Positions 15,089 through 21,915 of a DNA stretch of 64,000 bases are shown one piece after another. Both the position numbers and the translations under genes were made by a program. Source of the stretch: Lentisphaeria bacterium (GTDB taxonomy: Bacteria > Verrucomicrobiota > Lentisphaeria > Victivallales > Victivallaceae); assembly GCA_017462015.1 (NCBI GenBank), contig JAFTRX010000021.1:1-64000 (forward strand), written 5' to 3'. Under the pieces are notes generated by a model, which was not told where the DNA came from, made no database searches, and was given only the letters and a program-made list of their open reading frames with translations. Position 1 is the first letter of the stretch. Every line of letters starts with the position of its first letter.

Positions 15089-17266
15089 ATGGGGCAAAAA
15101 GTCAGGACATACATTGTACGCGGTATGCGTTGTGCCGGATGTTCCGGCAAGGTGGAAAAAACCATAGCCCAACTTCCCGGAGCGGAAAATGTTTCTGTAA
15201 GTTACGCCACCGGCATGCTGACATTGACCTCCACGCAAGAGCAGCTCGATGACGAAACCATTTTTGCCGCCGTGAAAAAATTGGGCTTTACCGCTGAACT
15301 TCCTCCGAAAGACCCGGCGGAAGAGGAACGCAAAGAGGCACTTCAGCTGAAAAAACAACTGCGCGATCTGACGGTCAGTATCATCTTCACAGTAATGCTG
15401 ACCATCGTTGCCTTTTCCCATATCATATCCGGCATCCGGTTGTCAGGGATCGTCCAGTTGATATTGCTGTTTCCGGTATTGTGGGCAGGGAGAAAGATTT
15501 TTATTGCCGGACTTCCGGCACTGTTCAAACTGCGCCCGGATATGGATTCACTGATTGCCTGCGGTTCGGGCGCCGGTACACTTTATTCGCTTTACCTGTT
15601 GATTTCCGGCACAGTAAATTGCCATTACCACTTTGATTCGGCGGCGATGATATTGACCTTGGTCATGCTGGGAAGAACACTGGAACACCGTGCCAGAAAC
15701 AAGGTTTCAAGTTCGATGAGAGAGCTGCTCAAACTTACCCCGGAATATGCAACGGTCATTACCAACGGCACGGAAGAAAAAGTCCCGGTACATTCACTTC
15801 AACTCAATGCGCAGATCCGCATCCGTCCCGGAGAAAAAGTTCCCGCCGATGCCGCAGTTACCAGTGGAAATTCTTTCGTCAACGAGGCGATGTTGAGCGG
15901 CGAAGAGCTTCCCGTTGCCAAAGCTCCCGGCAGTAAAATTTATGGCGGCACCATCAATGTGGACGGCGTATTGGAAGCAAAGGTCACGGCACTTGGGGAA
16001 AACAGTGAACTCGGACAAATCATCAAACTGGTCTCCGATGCACAAAACACCCGCCCGCCGGCGGCGAAAATTGCCGACAAAGTGGCAGGAGTTTTCACTT
16101 GGATAATATTCTCTCTGTCGCTTCTCACTCTGGTTTTATGGCTGGTATCCGGAGCAGCATTTGCCACGGCGTTCAACTATGCCCTCTCGGTAATGGTCGC
16201 CGCCTGCCCCTGCGCACTGGGACTTGCCACTCCCATTGCTCTGATCGCCGGTATCGGGCGCGGCGCAACGCTGGGAATACTTATCAAAAACGGTACGGCT
16301 CTGGAAAATTGTGCCAAAGCCGGAAGCGTGATCTTTGATAAAACAGGAACTCTGACCTCCGGACAGCCGGAGATAAAAAATGTGATGGTTTACCCGGAAA
16401 GCCGCATCACCGGCAAAGAACTTCTGGAAATCGCCGCCGCCGCCGAAAAAAATTCCACCCATCCGCTTGCCGCCGCACTGGAAGCGGCTGCCGGAAACGC
16501 AGATATCACCGTCACTGATTTTAAAAATGTCAGCGGCAGTGGGATCTCCTGCACCATCTTTGGCAGCAAGTGGCGTTTCGGCAGAGAGGCATTTGCATGC
16601 AACGGCAAAGAGTTGCAATATCCGATCCCGGAAGATTTTGCCGGTTCAACGTTGATTTTCTGCTCCAGAGAAGATACTCCCATCGGCATTATCAGCGCTG
16701 GAGACGCTTTGCGCACTGAAACGCCGCAGGTCATTGCCGCGTTGGAAAAGCTCAAAATGCACAGCATCATGCTCACCGGAGACAACACCTCCGCCGCCGC
16801 CCGATGTGCCGAAAGTTGCCGCATTGCGGAGTTTTACTCCGAGTGTCTCCCCGCAGAAAAAGCCGGTATCGTGCGCGAAATTTCCCAAGAGAGCCATCGC
16901 CCGGTGATCATGGTCGGTGACGGCATCAACGATGCTCCGGCTCTGACCAATGCCGATGTCGGTATCGCCATCGGTTCCGGAACCGCCGCCGCTATGGAAA
17001 GTGCCGATATCATCCTGCAGAAAAGTGATCTGCGCGGGGTTTGTAACGTGATAAAATTGAGCAGAGCCGTCTTCCGTGTCATCAAACAGAATCTTTTCTG
17101 GGCATTTTTCTACAACTTCGGTATTCTCCCCTTTGCTGCGGGGCTCGGCACATTGTGGGGTGGATTTTCGCTCAATCCCGCCATTTGCGCCGCGACCATG
17201 GCGGCAAGTTCGCTCACGGTGGTGTTGAACGCCCTGCGCTTGCTCAAATTCAAGGTGGATAAATGA
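15089..17266 (+). CDS. copA: Copper-exporting P-type ATPase
   Basis: A 725-aa P1B-1 ATPase that exports monovalent copper from the cytoplasm. An N-terminal heavy-metal domain carries GMRCAGC near residue 11. Membrane helices flank the actuator motif AMLSGEELPV. The ion-binding helix has Cys373-Pro-Cys375 (CPCALGLATP), the phosphorylation site is Asp417 in DKTGTLTSG, the nucleotide-binding histidine is in HPLAAAL, and the hinge is MVGDGINDAPAL. CPC together with one HMA domain points to Cu+ rather than Zn/Cd. Its last four bases overlap the start of the YejE-like permease gene (ATGA), so the two are translationally coupled. No copper regulator or chaperone is adjacent. Confidence 0.95.
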   Translation: MGQKVRTYIVRGMRCAGCSGKVEKTIAQLPGAENVSVSYATGMLTLTSTQEQLDDETIFAAVKKLGFTAELPPKDPAEEERKEALQLKKQLRDLTVSIIFTVMLTIVAFSHIISGIRLSGIVQLILLFPVLWAGRKIFIAGLPALFKLRPDMDSLIACGSGAGTLYSLYLLISGTVNCHYHFDSAAMILTLVMLGRTLEHRARNKVSSSMRELLKLTPEYATVITNGTEEKVPVHSLQLNAQIRIRPGEKVPADAAVTSGNSFVNEAMLSGEELPVAKAPGSKIYGGTINVDGVLEAKVTALGENSELGQIIKLVSDAQNTRPPAAKIADKVAGVFTWIIFSLSLLTLVLWLVSGAAFATAFNYALSVMVAACPCALGLATPIALIAGIGRGATLGILIKNGTALENCAKAGSVIFDKTGTLTSGQPEIKNVMVYPESRITGKELLEIAAAAEKNSTHPLAAALEAAAGNADITVTDFKNVSGSGISCTIFGSKWRFGREAFACNGKELQYPIPEDFAGSTLIFCSREDTPIGIISAGDALRTETPQVIAALEKLKMHSIMLTGDNTSAAARCAESCRIAEFYSECLPAEKAGIVREISQESHRPVIMVGDGINDAPALTNADVGIAIGSGTAAAMESADIILQKSDLRGVCNVIKLSRAVFRVIKQNLFWAFFYNFGILPFAAGLGTLWGGFSLNPAICAATMAASSLTVVLNALRLLKFKVDK

Positions 17267-18432
17267 GTACGGAGCAAAAAAATTCTCCGGCTTCAGCGGC
17301 ACTGCGCCGTTTCTGGAGTTCCACGACCGCCCGGATCGGCACGGCGGGGATAGCACTGCTGCTGATACCGGCATTGCTGGCTCCACTGCTGGTGAATCAG
17401 CGCCCGTTGATAATGGTGAAAGACGGTGTATTTTCCCTGCCGTTTCTCCGTTATATTTTTTCTCCGGAAAGCTCTGAAAAACTGGTGGAGCAGACCTTCA
17501 ATTATCTGGCACTGCTGATGATAGTTTTTCTTCTGTGCCGACTTATCCGCAATGCCAGAGTACGGCGCTGGATTTTTACGGTTCTTGCAGTAACACTGCT
17601 TCTGCCCTTTATTTTCACCAAGCCGAAACTGGAACGGATAAACTACCGGCAACTGCACAAAAATGGAGAAATCAAAGCGGTGTTCGCCCCCATCCCCTAC
17701 GGTCCGTTTGAAAGTGCAGGTTCTCCGTTTGAAGCTCCGTCAAAAAAACATATTTTCGGCTGTGATGATATTGGCAGAGACGTTGCCAGCAGGTTGATTT
17801 ACGGAGCAAGGGTATCGTTGGCAGTAGGATTATTTGCCACGTTAACCGCTCTGACCATCGGAACGGCGGCCGGACTTGCGACCGGATATTTCAAGGGAAA
17901 TTTCGATTTGCTGATGATGCGACTGGTGGAAATATTGATGTGTTTTCCGACATTTCTGTTACTGCTGATATTGATGTCGATGTTGAGCGACCGGAAATTT
18001 GAGCAATCCATTCCGCTGTTGATCGCAGTGATCGGCATCACCGGCTGGATAGGCCCGGCGCAGCTGGTACGCGGTGAAGTGCTGAAACAAAGCGCACTGC
18101 CTTACGTCAAAAGCTGTGTGGTTGCAGGGCTGCCGGCACACCGGATATTGTTCCGCCATCTGCTGCCCAATATATTGCCGCCGGTACTGATAAGTTTCAC
18201 CTTCGGCGTTGCCGGGGCGATATTGTCGGAAAGCGGATTGAGCTTCCTCGGCTTCGGGGTGCAGATGCCGACAGCAAGCTGGGGAAATCTGCTGCGGCAG
18301 GCGTTTGACAATCCGCTGGACCACTGGCATTTGACCTTGTTCCCGGGACTGGCACTCTTTATTGCTGTTATATCATTCAACTTCACCGGAGAGGGATTGC
18401 GCCGCGCCCTCGCTCCGGAAAAAGCGGAGTAA
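17263..18432 (+). CDS. YejE/DppC-like ABC transporter permease
   Basis: A 389-aa inner-membrane permease of the oligopeptide ABC family. The N-terminal part has one helix (ARIGTAGIALLLIPALLAPL), then NQRPLIMVKDGVF and a second hydrophobic segment before INYRQL, an arrangement closer to YejE than to DppC. The permease core starts at IFGCDDIGRDVASRLIYGARVSL and has the coupling EAA-like loop VKSCVVAGLPAHRILFRHLLPNI and the end SWGNLLRQAF. No YejB, ATPase or binding protein lies nearby, so partners must be elsewhere. The start overlaps copA by four bases. The hydE start follows seven bases after its stop. Confidence 0.8.
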   Translation: MSTEQKNSPASAALRRFWSSTTARIGTAGIALLLIPALLAPLLVNQRPLIMVKDGVFSLPFLRYIFSPESSEKLVEQTFNYLALLMIVFLLCRLIRNARVRRWIFTVLAVTLLLPFIFTKPKLERINYRQLHKNGEIKAVFAPIPYGPFESAGSPFEAPSKKHIFGCDDIGRDVASRLIYGARVSLAVGLFATLTALTIGTAAGLATGYFKGNFDLLMMRLVEILMCFPTFLLLLILMSMLSDRKFEQSIPLLIAVIGITGWIGPAQLVRGEVLKQSALPYVKSCVVAGLPAHRILFRHLLPNILPPVLISFTFGVAGAILSESGLSFLGFGVQMPTASWGNLLRQAFDNPLDHWHLTLFPGLALFIAVISFNFTGEGLRRALAPEKAE

Positions 18433-18439
18433 CCAAGTT

Positions 18440-19540
18440 ATGACCACTGAACAATACTGCGATATTTTAAATTTCACCGCCAGCGGCGGCAAACCGGATA
18501 TAACGCAGATCGAAGTTTTGCTTTCGCCGCCGGATGCGGAGTGCGAGCAGAAACTTTTTGATACCGCACTGAAATTGAAGCGGGAAATCTTCGGAAATCT
18601 GGTAAATTTGCGCGGATTGATTGAATTTTCCAACATCTGCAGTTGCGATTGTCTCTACTGCGGCATCCGGAAGAGCAATCCTAAAGTCAAACGTTATCAA
18701 ATGAGCGATGAAGAGATATTGCACAGCGCGAAACTGGCATCCGATTTCGGTTACGGAGCCGTGGTATTGCAAAGCGGAGAGCGCAGTGACCGCCATTTTA
18801 CCGGGAGAGTCACCCAGCTGCTCAATAAGATAGCCGAACTCCCCTCCCCGCCAGCGGTGACCTTGTCCTGCGGCGAACAGAGTCTGGAAGTGTACAAAGA
18901 GTGGGTCGCCGCCGGAGCCAAACGGTATCTGCTGCGGATAGAAAGCGCAACGGAAGAAATTTTCCGCAGGATCCATCCGGAATCTACTACCTTTGCCAAC
19001 CGCAAAGCCGCATTGCTGCGCATCCGGGAAGCCGGATTCCAGACCGGAACCGGAGTGATGATCGGACTGCCCGGGCAAACTCTGCACCATCTGGCGCGTG
19101 ATATTGAATTTTTCCGCGACATGGATATCGACATGATCGGAATGGGTCCGTTCCTCCCCCAAAGCGATACACCGATGGGAGATGCTCCGGACGATGAGCA
19201 GACCGTTGCGCGCCGTTTTTCCTGGTCGTTGCGGATGATCGCCGTCACCCGGCTGGTGCTGAAAGATGTCAACATCGCCTCCACCACCGCATTGCAGACC
19301 ATCGACCCGGAAAACGGCAGGGAACGGGGTTTGCTCGCCGGAGCCAATGTGATAATGCCCAACGTGGGTGACATCAGCTACCGCCGGGATTACCAGCTTT
19401 ACAACGGGAAACCGGCACTGGACGAAAACGGCAGAGAGATACGGGAAAAATTATTGGAATCCCTGCGGAAAATCGGCGAAGTGCCGCGTTGGGATGCCTC
19501 CGGAGACCCTCCGCATTTTGCCAGACGGACAAATTCGTGA
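18440..19540 (+). CDS. hydE: [FeFe] hydrogenase H-cluster radical SAM maturase HydE
   Basis: A 366-aa radical SAM enzyme. The cluster motif CX3CX2C is Cys67, Cys71, Cys74 within NICSCDCLYCGIRKSN. Family-typical stretches follow: LQSGERSD, LSCGEQSLEVYKEWVAAGAKRYLLRIE, TGTGVMIGLPGQTLHHLARDI and MIGMGPFLPQSDTPM. HydE works with HydF and HydG to build the diiron site of [FeFe] hydrogenase. None of those, nor a hydrogenase, is in the window. A BioB or PylB identity is less likely because the HydE-specific segments match better. The ATG at 18440 directly follows the permease gene, and the glycosyltransferase gene starts one base after its stop. Confidence 0.85.
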   Translation: MTTEQYCDILNFTASGGKPDITQIEVLLSPPDAECEQKLFDTALKLKREIFGNLVNLRGLIEFSNICSCDCLYCGIRKSNPKVKRYQMSDEEILHSAKLASDFGYGAVVLQSGERSDRHFTGRVTQLLNKIAELPSPPAVTLSCGEQSLEVYKEWVAAGAKRYLLRIESATEEIFRRIHPESTTFANRKAALLRIREAGFQTGTGVMIGLPGQTLHHLARDIEFFRDMDIDMIGMGPFLPQSDTPMGDAPDDEQTVARRFSWSLRMIAVTRLVLKDVNIASTTALQTIDPENGRERGLLAGANVIMPNVGDISYRRDYQLYNGKPALDENGREIREKLLESLRKIGEVPRWDASGDPPHFARRTNS

Positions 19541-19541
19541 G

Positions 19542-20660
19542 ATGAAAAGTTTTGATGTCGGAAAATATTTGCGGAAAAATCCGCCTCCGGAGTGCAGTTT
19601 CCAAAGGAAATGTTCCGTGGCAGTGGTCATCCCCGCTTACGATGAAAACGACTCCATCGACAGCACCGTAGATTCAGTCATCTCTGCCGCAAAATACGCA
19701 GAAATTGAAGTTGCAATCATTGTGGTGATAAATTATCCCGCAGGAGCTCAAAAGGCTGAATCAGAAAAGCTGTATCACGATTTTCAAAACGGCAAATTCC
19801 CTTCCTGTGTTCAGGCGATATATCTTCCGGAGCTTACCGGCGGAGTCGGTGCGGCGCGAAAAGCCGGAATGGACGGTTTTATCAGTACAGTTCCTCCGGA
19901 GGATATGGAGAAGTCAGCAATATACTCTCTGGATGCCGATACGGTGGTCGCCCGGGATTATTTCTTATCAACTTTGCCGGAAATACTCAAAGGGGGTGCG
20001 GTATCACTGCCGTTCACCCATCAAAAAAGCAGTGACTGCACCATACAACAGGCGATAGAAAAATATGAAGCGTACTTGCACCGTTATGCTGACAAGTTGG
20101 AATATGCCGCATCGCCCTATGCATTTTTCACCATCGGTTCCGCCTTTGCTGTAAGGTGCGACAGTTACCTCCGGGCAGGCGGAATGAAAATCCGGAGTGC
20201 GGGCGAAGATTTCTACTTTCTTCAGGCGGTCGCCAAAAGTTCGTCCGTCCGGCAGCTGGAAGGGAAACCTCTGGTGTTCCCCTCTCCCCGCATATCCCGC
20301 AGAGTACCATTTGGAACCGGTCCGGCAGTGGCATCACTGGTCGAGGGGAAAGCGCTGAATGAGATCCCGGATGCGGCGTTTGAAGAATTGAAAGTTTTTC
20401 TGGCTGAATTCGCCCCGGATGAAGCGTTGAAAAATGTGCCGGAAACTATCGGAAAATTGAGTGCCGTCTCCCGGGAATTTATCGTTGCCGAAAAGTTTCC
20501 GGCAGCTTGGGAACGCATTGCAGGAAACCTCCCGGACACCCCCGAAAAACGGCAAAAAGCCTTCCATGAATGGTTCGATGCTCTTAAAACATTGAAATTT
20601 TTGCATTTTTTCTCTGATTTTAGCAAGTTTACAGTTGACAATAAGCACTTCAAAGGCTAA
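19542..20660 (+). CDS. Family 2-like glycosyltransferase
   Basis: A 372-aa soluble GT-A type protein. The Rossmann-like start VAVVIPAYDENDSIDSTVDSVISAA is a classic GT2 opening; GGVGAARKAGMDGF and the metal-binding site AIYSLDADTVVARDYF (DxD) follow, then GSAFAVRCDSYLRAGGM and GEDFYFLQAVA, the catalytic ED region. No membrane helix is evident. The ATG at 19542 sits one base after the hydE stop and gives the natural GT2 start; upstream codons overlap hydE. The acceptor and donor are unknown. Its position at the end of a redox/metal operon gives no hint of function. Confidence 0.75.
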   Translation: MKSFDVGKYLRKNPPPECSFQRKCSVAVVIPAYDENDSIDSTVDSVISAAKYAEIEVAIIVVINYPAGAQKAESEKLYHDFQNGKFPSCVQAIYLPELTGGVGAARKAGMDGFISTVPPEDMEKSAIYSLDADTVVARDYFLSTLPEILKGGAVSLPFTHQKSSDCTIQQAIEKYEAYLHRYADKLEYAASPYAFFTIGSAFAVRCDSYLRAGGMKIRSAGEDFYFLQAVAKSSSVRQLEGKPLVFPSPRISRRVPFGTGPAVASLVEGKALNEIPDAAFEELKVFLAEFAPDEALKNVPETIGKLSAVSREFIVAEKFPAAWERIAGNLPDTPEKRQKAFHEWFDALKTLKFLHFFSDFSKFTVDNKHFKG

Positions 20661-20710
20661 ATTATCAGTGTGCAGTTTGTGGAAAGTATGTAAGTGTTCC
20701 ATGCAAAAAG

Positions 20711-20735
20711 CCGGTAAGACAGAAATTGTCACCGG
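20711..20735 (+). other. Hairpin upstream of the EIIA-Ntr gene
   Basis: CCGGT (20711-20715) pairs with ACCGG (20731-20735) and GACA (20718-20721) with TGTC (20727-20730), with a two-base AA bulge. It is followed by A-rich sequence, so it is not a plus-strand terminator; it could be a leader structure. Confidence 0.35.
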
Positions 20736-20793
20736 AAAAAATAAAAATTTTAAGACTTGAAACAATTATGTTCAGGGAAAGAGGTTGAAGGCT

Positions 20794-21261
20794 ATGAAAA
20801 ACGATTTTTCCAAGTACGTAGACAAAGATTCAGTGATGACTCTCGTCGGAAAAACCAAACTGGAAGTGATGGATCAGTTGATCTCCCGTGCGGCGGATCT
20901 GACCAAGTTGAACCGTGATCTCATCTTTCGTCTGGTTTGGAAACGTGAACAGATGATGACCACCGGTGTGGGCGGCATGCTCGCATTGCCCCACATCCGG
21001 GTGACTGATATTCTCCGTCCGTACGTCATCGTCGGCGTCTGCGAAAACCCCATCGAAGATTATCAGGGACAGGACGACCAGCCGGTGCGGGTCATCATCT
21101 TCACCGTTGCTCCGGATGAAGATCAGGAAGCGTACCTCCAGCTTCTCAGCAGCATCTCCCGCCGTCTGCGCAACCCGAAACTTATCGAACAGATGCTCGG
21201 AACCGTCGGCAATACCGTTGAACTGCTTGCCGTCGTCCAGCAGGAGAATGATCCCCAATGA
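20794..21261 (+). CDS. PTS EIIA-Ntr-like (PtsN family) protein
   Basis: A 155-aa protein of the fructose/nitrogen-PTS EIIA family (PF00359). The phosphorylatable histidine is His67 in GGMLALPHIRV, equivalent to the GIAIPHxR motif. The C-terminal helix pair (AYLQLLSSISRRLRNPKLIEQML) is typical. Such proteins are phosphorylated by NPr and regulate metabolism or transport rather than carry sugars. The ATG at 20794 was preferred over a TTG nine bases upstream. The next gene overlaps its stop by four bases (ATGA), indicating coupled translation with the zinc-ribbon protein. No EI, HPr or sigma-54 gene is close by. Confidence 0.8.
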   Translation: MKNDFSKYVDKDSVMTLVGKTKLEVMDQLISRAADLTKLNRDLIFRLVWKREQMMTTGVGGMLALPHIRVTDILRPYVIVGVCENPIEDYQGQDDQPVRVIIFTVAPDEDQEAYLQLLSSISRRLRNPKLIEQMLGTVGNTVELLAVVQQENDPQ

Positions 21262-21647
21262 AAAGCGAGAACAGCATTGGGAACGGCGTCCAACTGGATT
21301 TCTGTTGCCTGAGTGAAAATTGCAGCGGCGTGATCAAGTTCGGTCTTGCCGATATCATTGAGCCGGATTTTCAGGCGGTCTGCCCCCAGTGCCACCGCGC
21401 ATACGAGTTTGATGAAGAGTTGCGCGGCAAGCTGAAACGGATGCTCGACCTCATCGTTGCCATCCGCAACAGTGAAGATATTCTGGGAGACAGCGTGGTG
21501 GCAGTCAACGTTGCCGGAGGTGAAGTCCGGATACCGTATGCACTGCTGCTGACCCGGTTGAACACCCTGATAAGTCTGGATCTCGGCGGAAAGAAAACCG
21601 ACTTCCATTTGTGGGTGGAACCGTCATCTCCCAGTACATTCCGTTAA
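21258..21647 (+). CDS. Uncharacterised small protein with zinc-ribbon-like cysteines
   Basis: A 129-aa protein that I do not recognise. Residues 16-45 have paired cysteines (FCCLSENC, then VCPQCH) that could bind one zinc. The rest is a helix with KLKRMLDLIVAIRNSEDILG and strands ending in DFHLWVEPSS. No signal peptide or membrane segment is present. It is translationally coupled to the EIIA-Ntr-like gene by an ATGA overlap and lies upstream of secA across a hairpin-containing gap. A regulatory or RNA-related adaptor is possible but not supported by a known family. Confidence 0.7.
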   Translation: MKSENSIGNGVQLDFCCLSENCSGVIKFGLADIIEPDFQAVCPQCHRAYEFDEELRGKLKRMLDLIVAIRNSEDILGDSVVAVNVAGGEVRIPYALLLTRLNTLISLDLGGKKTDFHLWVEPSSPSTFR

Positions 21648-21702
21648 ACGGAAAAAAGTTTTGTACAAAAGCGTCTTTACAGACAAAAAAATGATATTTT
21701 TC

Positions 21703-21726
21703 GCGCCGGGCAATGCTTCCCGGCGC
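21703..21726 (+). other. Strong hairpin between the zinc-ribbon gene and the secA leader
   Basis: Perfect 8-bp GC-rich stem GCGCCGGG (21703-21710) with CCCGGCGC (21719-21726), loop CAATGCTT. The bases after it (ACTGTATTATTT) are T-rich but not a clean run. It may act as a partial terminator or as an attenuator for secA. Confidence 0.5.
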
Positions 21727-21757
21727 ACTGTATTATTTAAAGGAAAGGATTTTTTTA

Positions 21758-21913
21758 ATGACTGAAGCTGAAATTGCGAAGATTTTCACCGCATCCGGCA
21801 TCTCGCTTTGCGGCACTTTCCACCGCTGTATCCTTTCCTCCGATCTCAAAATCCGCGATCAAAGAATCGATTACGTTTTCAACTCTTTTATCAACATTCA
21901 CATGGGAAGATAG
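21758..21913 (+). CDS. 51-aa small ORF immediately upstream of secA
   Basis: ATG at 21758 follows AAAGGAAAGGA, a good ribosome binding site, and the frame ends two bases before the secA start codon. The peptide (MTEAEIAKIFTASGISLCG...) has no signal peptide or membrane segment and matches no family I know. Its position recalls secM, the leader that regulates E. coli secA by translational arrest, but it lacks the export signal and any recognisable arrest motif. It could also be a decayed gene start whose ribosome binding site now feeds secA. Confidence 0.5.
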   Translation: MTEAEIAKIFTASGISLCGTFHRCILSSDLKIRDQRIDYVFNSFINIHMGR

Positions 21914-21915
21914 CA

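Noticed and set aside
21758-21913. The 51-codon ORF as a true SecM homologue
   Set aside because: It has no signal peptide and no recognisable arrest sequence, so only positional analogy remains.
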